A program made the position numbers and the translations under genes. A stretch of DNA of 64,000 nt from Pseudomonadota bacterium (GTDB lineage Bacteria; Pseudomonadota; Gammaproteobacteria; Steroidobacterales; Steroidobacteraceae), in assembly GCA_021777555.1 (NCBI GenBank), contig JAJYDK010000021.1, forward strand, positions 1-64,000. Reading direction: 5' to 3'. Each line of letters begins with the position of its first letter. Position 1 is the stretch's first letter. Shown here one piece after another: positions 39,102-47,748 of the stretch. The notes below the pieces were generated by a model. The model ran no database searches. It saw nothing but the letters and a program-made list of their open reading frames with translations, and was not told the DNA's origin.

Positions 39102-39923
39102 TTAACTGGAGGAGGCGCCGAGCGCCTTCTCCAGTGCGGCCGTCAGCGGCTTCAAGAAGAAAGATTCCTCCGGCATGAGCCGAGGCGTGATGCCGTGGCG
39201 GCTCAATGTGTCTGCGACGACCGGACCGACTGCCGCCACCAGGGTGCGAGCCAGCGCGGACCGGACGATGTCTTCGGAGGCCACCGCGATCAACCGCTCG
39301 ATCTGGGTGGAGCTGGTGAAGGCGACGGCGTCGACTTCACCCGAGCGAAGCTGCTCGAGCAGCGCGCGCACGGCCTGATTTTCCGCGGCATCCGCGTAGA
39401 CGTACGGCGCCACGGTGCACACGTTCGCGCCGGCGCCTTCGAGGAAGGTCACCAGCGGGCGATTGGGCTCGGTGCCGTAGAGCTGCACGCCGATGCGACG
39501 GCCGCTCAGGTCATGCGAGCGCAGGGTCGCGACCAGGCCGTCGGTGGTGGCCGGCTCGCCCGCGATGTCCGATGTCATTCCGAGCTCACGCAGGACCTTG
39601 GCCGGCTTGGGACCTCGGGTGATCTTGCGGACTCGGGACAAGGCGTCGAGGAAACCCGCGCGCAGCGGCGGCTCGTGGCGATCGATGCAGGAGAGAATGC
39701 GCCGCAGACCCTCTCCCGTGAGCAGGATCAGGTCATCGAAGCCGCCCTCGGCGAGTCGCTGGCTCCAGTTGAGCACGGGCCCGGGGTCGGGCGCGTCGTG
39801 GATCGCCACCATGGGGCAGCGGAGGACTCGCGCCCCACGCCGCTCCAGCAGCCCTGCAAAAACCTCGACCTCCCGGGTCTCGGGAACGGCGATGGTGCGG
39901 CCGGCGAGGGGCTGAGTGCGCAT
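39102..39923 (-). CDS. hemD: Uroporphyrinogen-III synthase family protein
   Basis: A 273-residue two-domain protein with the HemD fold: N-terminal AGRTIAVPETREVEVFAGLLERRGARV, the interdomain swap, ATTDGLVATLRSHDLSGRRIGVQLYG, and VDAVAFTSSTQIERLIAVA followed by LVAAVGPVVADTLSRHGI. HemD cyclises hydroxymethylbilane to uroporphyrinogen III for heme and siroheme. No hemC or hemX is adjacent, so this stand-alone copy could alternatively belong to the nitrate/nitrite assimilation-associated subgroup. The ATG at 39923 is preferred over a GTG at 39941. Confidence 0.82.
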   Translation of the reverse strand: MRTQPLAGRTIAVPETREVEVFAGLLERRGARVLRCPMVAIHDAPDPGPVLNWSQRLAEGGFDDLILLTGEGLRRILSCIDRHEPPLRAGFLDALSRVRKITRGPKPAKVLRELGMTSDIAGEPATTDGLVATLRSHDLSGRRIGVQLYGTEPNRPLVTFLEGAGANVCTVAPYVYADAAENQAVRALLEQLRSGEVDAVAFTSSTQIERLIAVASEDIVRSALARTLVAAVGPVVADTLSRHGITPRLMPEESFFLKPLTAALEKALGASSS

Positions 39924-39962
39924 GGGTGCGATTTTACCCACCGCGCGGGAGTCCGGAGCGCC

Positions 39963-40994
39963 TCAGCCGATGAAGTGCTCGAGGATGTGGAAGTGGTCGT
40001 CGAAGAACTGAGCCTGCATCTGCAGTGCCTCGCTGAGGGGAACCCAGCGAGCCTGCTCGGCATCGTCGGCGCCCTTCACCGGCGGCAGATCGCCGCAGGG
40101 GAAATCGAAGTGGTAGGCGTGGGTGATGGTGCGGCCGCGTTGCGATCGCTCGGGATGGTCGAACACCTGTTTGTGTCGGGTCGCCAGGCGAAGCGCCTCG
40201 GTGAGGAGGGATATTCCGGTCTCCTCCCGCAGCTCCCGGATGACCGCCTCGTCGATCGTCTCCGCGACATCCACGAATCCGCCCGGGAAGGCCCACAGGC
40301 CCTTGCCCGGCTCATGCTTTCGGCGCACCAGCAGCACGTGTCCGGAGTGAATGACCACGGCATCGACCGTGACGAAGTTCGGCGGATAAGGCGCGCTCGC
40401 CCAGGCCTTGCGGTACTCCTTGAAGTAGTGGCGCTCCCGCAGCAGCTGGGAGAACTGTGGCCCGTCGCGGAATGCGTGCAGCATGTGCAAGACCGCTTCG
40501 GGCACCGCGGCCTCGATCGACGAGTCCCTGCCCACATCGCCCAGGGCGCCGCCGAACAGATGCTCGCGCAGATCGGTCGCGCAGACCCCTTCGACCTTCG
40601 GTGAGTTGACGCACGCCCACTGCGGGAACATGCGCAGGTAGCCGCTGGCGGCGTCCTCCTCTTGGCCGATGATCCCGACGTGCCCGCCTTCGCCGTCGCA
40701 CTGGATCGTCTGCGAGACGATGCGCTGGAGGTCCTCGACCCAGAGCGCGTCGTTGTAAAGATGATCGCGCAGCGGTCGGATCAGAAGCCGGGAGGCCTGT
40801 TGCCCGCAGGCGGCCTGGATCATCGCGGCCCGTTCCACGGCGCTCCACGGATGGCGCGTGGTGCGCGGTTCGTCGGCCGAGCCCACCAGAACGATCACCT
40901 TGCGCGCCAGTGCGAGCGCCCGCGCGATCACCGCCTGGTGGCCGTTGTGAAACGGCTCGAAAGTTCCGATGAACACCAGATAGTCGAACCGCAT
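39963..40994 (-). CDS. nadM: Bifunctional NMN adenylyltransferase / Nudix hydrolase
   Basis: A 343-residue fusion. The N-terminal nucleotidyltransferase has FEPFHNGHQ with the HxGH motif (His16-His19) and GSADEPRTTRHPWSAVERAAMI. The C-terminal half is a Nudix domain, with the box GGFVDVAETIDEAVIRELREETGIS matching G-x5-E-x7-REUxEExGU. In characterised relatives it makes NAD from NMN and ATP and hydrolyses ADP-ribose, acting in NAD recycling. Both active sites look intact. Confidence 0.92.
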   Translation of the reverse strand: MRFDYLVFIGTFEPFHNGHQAVIARALALARKVIVLVGSADEPRTTRHPWSAVERAAMIQAACGQQASRLLIRPLRDHLYNDALWVEDLQRIVSQTIQCDGEGGHVGIIGQEEDAASGYLRMFPQWACVNSPKVEGVCATDLREHLFGGALGDVGRDSSIEAAVPEAVLHMLHAFRDGPQFSQLLRERHYFKEYRKAWASAPYPPNFVTVDAVVIHSGHVLLVRRKHEPGKGLWAFPGGFVDVAETIDEAVIRELREETGISLLTEALRLATRHKQVFDHPERSQRGRTITHAYHFDFPCGDLPPVKGADDAEQARWVPLSEALQMQAQFFDDHFHILEHFIG

Positions 40995-41046
40995 GATGAA
41001 TCAACCTGTGCCCTGATGTGCCGGTCGCGCCGTTCTCAGCTGCGCC

Positions 41047-42645
41047 TCACCGGGGCGCGCCGCGGCCGAGGATCATGTCCGCAGCCTTCTCCGCGATCAT
41101 GATGGTGGGCGCATTGGTGTTGCCGCTCACCAGGGTCGGCATGACGGAGGCATCCACGACGCGAAGTCCCTCGACACCGCGCACCTTGAGCGTCGGATCC
41201 ACCACGGACTGCGCGTCGCTGCCCATCCTGCAGGTTCCGACCGGGTGGTATTCCGTTTCCGCGGCGGCGCGAATGAACTCCCCGAGCTCGGCATCCGACT
41301 GTCTGTCCGGTCCGGGGAACACCTCCTGGCCGAGGTACGGCTGGAAGGGCGCCTGCGCATAGATGTCGCGGGCGCGGCGAACTCCGGCGATGAGAGGAGG
41401 GAGGTCGCTCGGGTCCGACAGATACCGGGGATCGATTCGCGGCGGGGCCGCCGGGTCGGCGGAGGCGAGCCGGATCTCTCCGCGACTCTTCGGGCGCAGA
41501 TGACACACGTGCAGCGTCATGCCGTAGCCGGGCATTTTCCGGCGGCCGTGATCGACGACATACGCGGGGATGAAGTGCAGCTGCACGTCGGGCGTCTGTG
41601 CTGCGGAGTCGGAGCACAGGAAGCCGCCGGCCTCCGCGACGTTGCTGACACCCGGGCCGCTCTTGAACAGCGCGAACCGGATGGCCGTCCGCAATGCGCC
41701 GAGTCCGCTCGCCGAGCCATCGAGAGTGATCGGCTCGGTGCAGGCATGAATCACGTTGATGTCGAGGTGATCCTGCAGGTTCCTGCCGACACCGGGCAGA
41801 TCCTGATGCACCGGGATGCCGAAGGAGCGGATCTCCTGCGCCGGTCCGATCCCGGAGAGCAACAGCAATTGCGGTGAATTGATGGCGCCGGCCGCAAGGA
41901 GCACTTCGCGCCCCGCGCGCGCCTCGCTGAGGACACCCTTGCGCGCATAGGCGACGCCTCCCGCCCGCCCGCCCAGCATCAGGATGCGGTGCACGAGGCA
42001 GCCGGTCAGCACGGTGAGATTCGGCCGCCCGCGTACCGGGTGCAGGTAGGCGGAGGCGGCGCTGCATCGCCGGCCGGCTCTTTGCGTCACCTGATAGAGT
42101 CCGGCCCCCGCCTGCTCACGGCCGTTGAAATCCGGGTTGCGCGGCAGGCCGGCCGCGGCCGCGGCTTCGACGAACACCCGGCTCAAGGGGTTGGTGTAAC
42201 GCCGCTCGCAGATGTTGAGCGGGCCGCCCCGGCCGTGAAGCTCGCCATCGAGGGTCTCGTTGTTCTCCGAGCGGCGGAAATACGGCAGCACCTCGTCGTA
42301 GCCCCAGCCGGGATTTCCGAGGTCCCGCCACTGATCGTAGTCCTGCCGCTGGCCCCGGATGTAGACCATCGCGTTGATGGAGCTCGATCCGCCCAGGGTC
42401 TTGCCGCGCGGCCAGAACAAGCGCCGTTCCCTCAGGTGCGCCTGCGGCTCCGTCTGGTACAGCCAATTGACATCAGGGGTGATCAGCCGGCCGATTCCGG
42501 CCGGCATGCCGATGAGGAAGGAGTCATCCCGGCCGCCCGCCTCGAGCAACAGCACCTGGATCGCCGGATCGGCGCTCAGCCGATTGGCGAGCACACAGCC
42601 TGCGGACCCGGCCCCGACGATGATGTAGTCGAAAATGGCGCCCAC
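41047..42645 (-). CDS. GMC family FAD-dependent oxidoreductase
   Basis: A 532-residue glucose-methanol-choline oxidoreductase of the choline dehydrogenase-like group. It starts with the FAD motif DYIIVGAGSAGCVLANRLS, continues with LEAGGRDDSFLIGMPAG, KTLGGSSSINAMVYIRGQ and LLLSGIGP, and ends with YHPVGTCRMGSDAQSVVDP, containing the active-site histidine, and SGNTNAPTIMIAEKAADMI. It oxidises an alcohol. Betaine genes (betB, betI) are absent nearby, so choline is not the assured substrate. Confidence 0.9.
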   Translation of the reverse strand: MGAIFDYIIVGAGSAGCVLANRLSADPAIQVLLLEAGGRDDSFLIGMPAGIGRLITPDVNWLYQTEPQAHLRERRLFWPRGKTLGGSSSINAMVYIRGQRQDYDQWRDLGNPGWGYDEVLPYFRRSENNETLDGELHGRGGPLNICERRYTNPLSRVFVEAAAAAGLPRNPDFNGREQAGAGLYQVTQRAGRRCSAASAYLHPVRGRPNLTVLTGCLVHRILMLGGRAGGVAYARKGVLSEARAGREVLLAAGAINSPQLLLLSGIGPAQEIRSFGIPVHQDLPGVGRNLQDHLDINVIHACTEPITLDGSASGLGALRTAIRFALFKSGPGVSNVAEAGGFLCSDSAAQTPDVQLHFIPAYVVDHGRRKMPGYGMTLHVCHLRPKSRGEIRLASADPAAPPRIDPRYLSDPSDLPPLIAGVRRARDIYAQAPFQPYLGQEVFPGPDRQSDAELGEFIRAAAETEYHPVGTCRMGSDAQSVVDPTLKVRGVEGLRVVDASVMPTLVSGNTNAPTIMIAEKAADMILGRGAPR

Positions 42646-42776
42646 CTGGGAATGATATCAGCCCCGCCAGAGGCGGATATATTCGCAAAGCGCAATGCTC
42701 ATGGGGATTTCTCATTCTCCGTTCAACGCATGCTCGAGCTCGACCCAGGTTCGCGCAAGTGGGGTGTTGGCGCAGA

Positions 42777-43001
42777 CTATCGTCGTGTCGGCGTTCGGGT
42801 GGTCACATCCGGCACGGACCGCTCGCCCCGGAAGGCCGCGTACGGCCGGACCCCGTCGATGGGTGGTGCGAGTCCCCTGGGTTCGGCGCGATAGCGCGTC
42901 TCGCGTCCTTCGCAGCGCGCACGCACCAGGCCAGCCGATTTGAGTGCCGCAAGATGCTTCGAGACCGCGGGTTGCGAGACCCGCGCATGCTCGCTGAGCC
43001 T
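42777..43001 (-). pseudogene. ArsR-family regulator, 5'-truncated remnant
   Basis: This 74-codon frame begins immediately after the dedA stop codon and in the same reading frame. It reads RLSEHARVSQPAVSKHLAAL, then KSAGLVRARCEGRETRYRAE, then PRGLAPPIDGVRPYAAF. That is the recognition helix, wing and linker of an ArsR-type winged helix-turn-helix protein. The first roughly 25 residues and any start codon are missing, and the tail diverges from the usual family ending. It ends at a TAG at 42777-42779. A deletion joining the dedA end to the middle of the regulator gene would explain the arrangement. Confidence 0.8.
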
Positions 43002-43649
43002 CTAGGATGCCGCGGGTTCGCGCCGCCGCCTGAGGAACGGCAGCACCACCGGGATCAGCGACACCACGATGATGAGGACGGTAACCAGCCCGAAGTTGTG
43101 TTTGACGATCGGCACGTTGCCGAAGAAATACCCGCCCCAGAGGAGCAGCAGCACCCACAGGAATCCGCCGAGGATGCTGTAGACCTGGAAGCGCGCGTAG
43201 GGCATCCGGCCGACGCCGGCCACGAAGGGCATGCAGGTGCGGATGACGGGGATGAAACACGATACGGCAATGGCTTTGCCGCCGTGGCGCAGGAAGAACG
43301 CCTCGGCCCGGCGCAGGTACTCGACCTTGAGCAGCCGGTAACGGCCGCTGAAGGCGGGTGGGCCGATCAGCCGGCCCGCCCCGTAGTTGACGGCATAGCC
43401 GAGCACCGCCGCCAGACCCAACACCAGCGAGGCGACGGGAGCGCTCAGGGTGCCGGTGGTATCCACGGCCGCGAGCGCGCCGACGCCGAAGAGCAGCGAG
43501 TCCCCGGGCAGGAACACCGCCACCACCACCCCGGTCTGCGCGAAGATGACACCGAACAGGATGGGGTAGGTCCAGAGGCCGACCTGGGCGAGGAGGGCCG
43601 CGAGGTGACGGTTGAGGTGCAGCACGAGGTCGATGAGCCAGGCGATCAT
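43002..43649 (-). CDS. DedA family membrane protein
   Basis: A 215-residue protein of the DedA/SNARE-associated (VTT) family with several membrane segments. Landmarks are LAQVGLWTYPILFGVIFAQTGVVVAVFLPGDSLLF, the GRYRLLKVEYLRRAEAFFLRHGGKAIAVSCFIPVIRTCMPFVAGVGRMPY block with its conserved arginine and proline, and a basic C-terminus. The family includes undecaprenyl-phosphate and phospholipid flippases. Its stop codon is followed directly by an ArsR remnant in frame. Confidence 0.92.
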   Translation of the reverse strand: MIAWLIDLVLHLNRHLAALLAQVGLWTYPILFGVIFAQTGVVVAVFLPGDSLLFGVGALAAVDTTGTLSAPVASLVLGLAAVLGYAVNYGAGRLIGPPAFSGRYRLLKVEYLRRAEAFFLRHGGKAIAVSCFIPVIRTCMPFVAGVGRMPYARFQVYSILGGFLWVLLLLWGGYFFGNVPIVKHNFGLVTVLIIVVSLIPVVLPFLRRRREPAAS

Positions 43650-43707
43650 GGGGGCAGTTTACCCGCTTCGTTCGCGTGGCCGGATCATTGTGGGCTGCGG
43701 GGCGGGC

Positions 43708-44868
43708 TCACCGGGCGTGACGTGCCAGCCACAGCCGCGGATCGACGGGCCGGGTGCCGCGGCGGATGCCGAAGTACAGTTCCGGTCGGCTGGCCCCGCC
43801 GCTGTCGCCCGCCTCGGCGATCATCTGGCCGGCGGCCACCTGCTGGCCCACTTGCGCGTAGAGATGGTCATTGTGCCCGTAGAGGCTCATGTAGCCCCCG
43901 CCATGATCGATGATGATGAGCAGGCCGAGGCCCGCCAGCCAGTCGGCATAGATCACCCGGCCCGGCCCCACGGCGTGTACCGGCGCGTCCATGCGGGTGG
44001 CGATCACGTCCCCGTCCCAACGCAGACCGCCGGCCCGCGCCTGGCCGTAGCGGGCGATGAGCCTTCCGGCCACCGGCCAGGGCAGGTGGCCTTGCAGGCG
44101 TCCGAAGTGCTCGTGCTCGGCCGGCAACCGCGCCTCGGCGCGGCGCAGCGCAGCGAGCAATGACTGCAGCGCCATCTGCTGCCGGCGCAACAGGGCGAGG
44201 CGCTCGGTGCCGGTGCGTGTCCTCGCCTCGATGGTGGCGAGAACGTGCTCACGGCGCGTGTTGGCCTGCTCGAGCGCGGCGAACTGCGCCTGGCGCTGCC
44301 GCTGCAGGGTGGCGAGCTGCGCATCCTCGTCCCGCAACTGGGCGTCGAGCTGATCGACCTGCCGCAGGTCCGTCTCGATGTCATGGATGTGTTGCGCCTG
44401 CTCCTGGCTGAAATAGCTGTAGTACGCAAACATCCGGCTCATGCGGCCCGGGGCGCCCTGGTTGAGCAGCAGCTTGAGCGGCCCTTCCCGGCCAATCAGA
44501 TAGGCCGCGCGCAGCTCCCCGGTCAAGGCGTTGCGGTTGCGCGCCAGGTCCGTCTCGCGTTGCTGTTTTTCGGCGGCCAAAGCCGCGCGCCGGGCCGCAT
44601 CGGACGCCCGGCGCTGCTGGAGCGTTTCGAGCGCCGCCCGCGCCGTTCCGGCCGTTCTCTCGCTCGTGCGCAGCGCGAGGGTCAGGCGCCCCTGCTCGAT
44701 CTTCGACTGGCTCACCTGCCGGGCCACGCGCGCAATCTGTGCCTGCACGGCCCGCAGCTGCGCCTGGGCATGGCGGGCCGCGACCCGGGGAGGCACTGCG
44801 GATGCCGGCGGCAGCCCCAGACCGAGCATCAGCGCACCCAGAATCAGGTGGATCGGGGTACGCGCCAT
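43708..44868 (-). CDS. envC: Murein hydrolase activator, EnvC-like
   Basis: A secreted protein of 386 residues from this start, with a signal peptide (MARTPIHLILGALMLGLGLPPASA), a long coiled-coil region rich in Gln, Arg and Ala, and a C-terminal LytM/M23 domain (GRVIYADWLAGLGLLIIIDHGGGYMSLYGHNDHLYAQVGQQV). The zinc site is degenerate: the usual LHFEIR reads LYFGIR. Such degenerate LytM factors activate amidases at the septum rather than cutting peptidoglycan. Alternative starts at 44901 and 44913 would lengthen the leader. It is divergent from the rhodanese cluster. Confidence 0.88.
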   Translation of the reverse strand: MARTPIHLILGALMLGLGLPPASAVPPRVAARHAQAQLRAVQAQIARVARQVSQSKIEQGRLTLALRTSERTAGTARAALETLQQRRASDAARRAALAAEKQQRETDLARNRNALTGELRAAYLIGREGPLKLLLNQGAPGRMSRMFAYYSYFSQEQAQHIHDIETDLRQVDQLDAQLRDEDAQLATLQRQRQAQFAALEQANTRREHVLATIEARTRTGTERLALLRRQQMALQSLLAALRRAEARLPAEHEHFGRLQGHLPWPVAGRLIARYGQARAGGLRWDGDVIATRMDAPVHAVGPGRVIYADWLAGLGLLIIIDHGGGYMSLYGHNDHLYAQVGQQVAAGQMIAEAGDSGGASRPELYFGIRRGTRPVDPRLWLARHAR

Positions 44869-44921
44869 CCTCGAGCGGGACCTCGACTGCCAATGAGCCA
44901 TGCCGTATTGCATAGGGACGC

Positions 44922-44927
44922 TATAAT
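44922..44927 (+). promoter_or_regulatory. Perfect -10 element upstream of rhodanese-grxC-secB-gpsA
   Basis: A TATAAT hexamer lies 43 bases upstream of the rhodanese ATG and is the only consensus -10 in this divergent spacer. No convincing -35 is found at 16-18 bases, so activity would rely on an activator or on the strong -10. Confidence 0.4.
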
Positions 44928-44970
44928 GCGCGACCTTTTTTCGGCCGATACGGTCTTCTGCACCTCTTTC

Positions 44971-45408
44971 ATGGACCATCTCATCCTATACGCGCACGCT
45001 CATCTCTGGCTGGTCGCGGCGACCCTTGCGGTGGCGGTGTTCGCGATCGTGATCGAGATGCGTGCCCGCGGCGAAAGCTTCGCCTCCGTGTCGCCCCAGG
45101 AGGCGATCCAGCTGATGAACCGCGGCGCGCTGGCGATCGACCTGCGCCCGCAGGACCAGTATGCGGCGGGCCACTTGTCCGGCGCGCGGCGCATGGACGG
45201 GGAGCAGATTTTGAAGGGCGGCGAGCTGCTGAAGAAGCACAAGCAGAAGCCGCTGATCGTATATTGTGACCGCGGCTCGCTCGCCGCCGCCGCGGTGAGG
45301 CAGCTGCGCGCCCAAGGTTTCGACCAGGCGGTCAATCTGCGCGGCGGGCTGTCGGCGTGGCGCGCGGAGCATCTGCCGGTGGAGAAGGATGCGGGTCAGA
45401 AGGCATGA
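44971..45408 (+). CDS. Membrane-anchored rhodanese-like protein (YibN type)
   Basis: A 145-residue protein with one N-terminal membrane helix (HLWLVAATLAVAVFAIVIEM) followed by a rhodanese domain: SPQEAIQLMNRGALAIDLRPQDQYAAGHLSGARR and the active-site loop VYCDRGSLAAAA with the sulfur-carrying cysteine. Gammaproteobacterial YibN-type proteins show the same layout and genomic position, immediately before grxC and secB. It probably handles sulfane sulfur or influences membrane protein biogenesis; the exact role is not settled. Confidence 0.92.
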   Translation: MDHLILYAHAHLWLVAATLAVAVFAIVIEMRARGESFASVSPQEAIQLMNRGALAIDLRPQDQYAAGHLSGARRMDGEQILKGGELLKKHKQKPLIVYCDRGSLAAAAVRQLRAQGFDQAVNLRGGLSAWRAEHLPVEKDAGQKA

Positions 45409-45493
45409 GAAATCGCCGGGAGCGATTTTGAACGCGGCGCAGCCGGGGCCCCGCAGGGGCGAGGCCCGGGAAGGGCCGGGCAACCAGCCTAGA

Positions 45494-45745
45494 GTGCTCA
45501 TGTACGCCACCGCCTGGTGTCCCTATTGCGCGCGCGCCCGGGAGCTGCTGCAGCGCAAGGGGATCGCCTTCGAGGAAATCGACGTGGACACCCGCCCGCA
45601 GGCGCGCGCCGAGATGCTCGCGCGCAGCCGGCGGCACACGGTCCCGCAGATCTTCATCGGCGAGACGCATGTCGGCGGATGCGACGATCTTTACGAGCTC
45701 GATGCCCAAGGCGGCCTCGACAAACTGTTGAAACCCGGAGTCTGA
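45494..45745 (+). CDS. grxC: Glutaredoxin 3
   Basis: A small thioredoxin-fold protein of about 83 residues with the active site YATAWCPYCARARELL, a cis-proline loop HTVPQIFIGETHVGGCDDLYELDAQGGLDKLL, and the standard glutaredoxin length. A GTG at 45494 gives the start VLMYATAWCPYC and is preferred; an ATG at 45389 inside the rhodanese gene would add a 35-residue GC-biased leader without similarity, and the ATG at 45500 removes two residues of the first strand. It reduces disulfides with glutathione. Confidence 0.9.
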   Translation: MLMYATAWCPYCARARELLQRKGIAFEEIDVDTRPQARAEMLARSRRHTVPQIFIGETHVGGCDDLYELDAQGGLDKLLKPGV

Positions 45746-45748
45746 CAC

Positions 45749-46234
45749 ATGGCGAATGAAGCCGCCGGCACCGCGCCGGCACCCGAAGGGGCCACCGGCC
45801 CGATCCTGCACCTGCAGCACGTCTACCTGAAGGACTGCTCGTACGAGGCCCCGAACGGCCCGCGCGGTGAAGGCAACTGGAATCCGCAGATCAATCTCGA
45901 TCTGCACACCGGCGTGAGCGTGCTCGCGCCCGAGATTCAGGAAGTCGTCCTGACGGTGACCGTGTCGGCCAAACAGGGCGACACCACGGTGTTCCTGGTG
46001 GAGGTCAAGCAGGCCGGCGTGTTCGTGCTGCGCAACCTCACGGAAGAGGACACCAAGCGCGCCATCGGCGCCATCTGCCCGGGCGTGCTGTTCCCCTATG
46101 CGCGGGCGCAGGTCTCGCAGCTCATCACCCTCGGCGGGTTCCCGCAGCTCCTGCTGCCCCCCGTGAACTTCGACGCGCTGTACGCGGCCAACCAGAACCC
46201 GGCGCAGTCCATCCCGGTGGAACAGGCGAACTGA
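45749..46234 (+). CDS. secB: Protein-export chaperone SecB
   Basis: A 161-residue tetrameric chaperone that keeps preproteins unfolded and hands them to SecA. Landmarks are LQHVYLKDCSYEAPN, LTVTVSAKQGDTTVFLVEVKQAGVF, and PGVLFPYARAQVSQLITLGGFPQLLLPPVNFDALY. The C-terminal tail is the usual mobile SecA-contact region. It lies three bases after grxC and 31 bases before gpsA, the classic order. Confidence 0.96.
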   Translation: MANEAAGTAPAPEGATGPILHLQHVYLKDCSYEAPNGPRGEGNWNPQINLDLHTGVSVLAPEIQEVVLTVTVSAKQGDTTVFLVEVKQAGVFVLRNLTEEDTKRAIGAICPGVLFPYARAQVSQLITLGGFPQLLLPPVNFDALYAANQNPAQSIPVEQAN

Positions 46235-46265
46235 AGCGGCGCGGCCGCCCGCAAGTCCTTAAGGC

Positions 46266-47282
46266 ATGAGCACCGCCGGGAATGAGCTGCCCGTTGCCGT
46301 GCTGGGCGCGGGCTCGTGGGGAACGGCGCTCGCCGTGCAGTTCGCACGCAGCGGGCGTCCGACTCGGCTCTGGGGTCGTGACCGCGAGCGTCTCGCGGTC
46401 ATGGCTCGGGAGCGGCGCAACGAGCGCTACCTGCCCTCGGGCACGTTTCCCGAATCGCTCGCCGTGGAGGCGGATCTCGCGCGCGCGCTGGGCGGTGCGC
46501 GGGATCTGCTGATCGCGGTGCCGAGCCACGCTTTCCGCGCGATGCTCACCGGGATCCGCCCGTTGCTCGCGGACGAAACGCAGCTCGCGTGGGCCACCAA
46601 GGGCTTCGAGTTGGCCTCCGGCCTGCTTCCCCACCAGGTGGCGCGCGAGGTGTTGGGTCCGAAACGCTCGGTCGCCGTCCTCTCGGGACCGACCTTTGCA
46701 CGCGAGGTCGGCGCAGGGCTGCCCACCGCGATGGTCGTTGCCTCCCCGGAAGCGGCTTTCGCCCAGTCGCTGGCCCAGGATCTGTCCTCGACGAATTTCC
46801 GTGTCTACACCTCCACCGACATCGTAGGAGTCGAGGTGGGTGGGGCGGTCAAGAATGTGCTGGCGGTCGGCGCAGGCCTGTCCGATGGCCTGGGCTTCGG
46901 CGCCAATGCGCGGGTTGCGCTCATCACCCGCGGACTCGCGGAGATGATGCGTCTCGGTGTGGCGCTTGGGGCGCACCGCGAGACCTTCATGGGCCTGGCG
47001 GGCCTCGGGGACCTGGTGCTCACCTGCACCGATGATCAATCGCGCAACCGCCGGTTCGGCCTGCGGCTCGCGGGCGGCGGGACACCCGCGGAGGCGTTGG
47101 AAGCGATCGGCCAGGTGGTGGAGGGCTATCCCGCCGCGCGCGCGCTTCGCGATGTCGCCGCTCGGGCCGGCGTCGAGATGCCGCTCTGCGAGAGCATTTA
47201 TCGGGTTCTTTACGAGGGCGTGCCAGCCCGGGATGCGGTGCGCGAGCTGATGACCCGGCCGATCAAGTCGGAGATCGGGTAG
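46266..47282 (+). CDS. gpsA: Glycerol-3-phosphate dehydrogenase [NAD(P)+]
   Basis: A 338-residue enzyme that reduces dihydroxyacetone phosphate to sn-glycerol 3-phosphate for phospholipid synthesis. The dinucleotide motif VLGAGSWGTALAV is at the N-terminus, followed by SGPTFAREVGAGLPTA, VEVGGAVKNVLAVGAGLSDGLGFGANARVALITRGLAEM with the catalytic lysine, and GDLVLTCTDDQSRNRRFGLRL. It ends the rhodanese-grxC-secB-gpsA cluster. Confidence 0.96.
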   Translation: MSTAGNELPVAVLGAGSWGTALAVQFARSGRPTRLWGRDRERLAVMARERRNERYLPSGTFPESLAVEADLARALGGARDLLIAVPSHAFRAMLTGIRPLLADETQLAWATKGFELASGLLPHQVAREVLGPKRSVAVLSGPTFAREVGAGLPTAMVVASPEAAFAQSLAQDLSSTNFRVYTSTDIVGVEVGGAVKNVLAVGAGLSDGLGFGANARVALITRGLAEMMRLGVALGAHRETFMGLAGLGDLVLTCTDDQSRNRRFGLRLAGGGTPAEALEAIGQVVEGYPAARALRDVAARAGVEMPLCESIYRVLYEGVPARDAVRELMTRPIKSEIG

Positions 47283-47288
47283 TCCGCC

Positions 47289-47681
47289 TCAGCCGTGCGG
47301 CCAGGCGCTACGCGCCGCGCCGAAGATCGCGCCGATCAGAAGGATCATGACCGGTCCGGCCGAGAGCGCGAACCCGAGTTCACGGGACCTCGGCTCCTTC
47401 ACATAGGATCGGAAGTAGATCACTCGGCCGACCAGGAACACGGCGCCGAGTGCCGCGGCAATCGGCGCGCTGATGTATCGGGCGAAGATCCAGATCGCCG
47501 GGATGAACATGACCAGCAGCTCGAGCGTGTTCATCTGCACCCGGAAATAACGTTCGAAGATCTCGTGCCCCGTCGTTGCGGGCGCCGCTACGCCATACTT
47601 TGCGCGCGCCTTGGCGACTGCGGCGCCGAAGGCGAAAAACTCCACCAGGGCCAGGGCGATGACCAGATGCACGAGCGCCAT
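47289..47681 (-). CDS. MAPEG family membrane protein
   Basis: A 130-residue protein with four membrane helices of the MAPEG family (membrane-associated proteins in eicosanoid and glutathione metabolism). The family feature FERYFRVQMNTLELLVMFIPAIWIFARYIS and a later GRVIYFRSYVKEPRSRELGF are visible. Bacterial members are putative membrane glutathione transferases. A GGGAGG site supports the ATG at 47681. It converges with gpsA and is divergent from the SRPBCC gene. Confidence 0.88.
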   Translation of the reverse strand: MALVHLVIALALVEFFAFGAAVAKARAKYGVAAPATTGHEIFERYFRVQMNTLELLVMFIPAIWIFARYISAPIAAALGAVFLVGRVIYFRSYVKEPRSRELGFALSAGPVMILLIGAIFGAARSAWPHG

Positions 47682-47748
47682 ATGAACCTCCCGCGTGAGC
47701 CCCCAGCATAGGCGAAACCGGGCGCCGGGTGATGGCACAATAGCACCC

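Noticed and set aside
42712-43260. Minus-strand open frame overlapping dedA and the ArsR remnant
   Set aside because: It is out of frame with both recognisable coding sequences and shows no domain of its own.
45389-45493. N-terminal extension of glutaredoxin from the ATG at 45389
   Set aside because: The added residues are GC-biased and unlike glutaredoxins, and the start would lie inside the rhodanese gene; the GTG at 45494 gives a standard protein.
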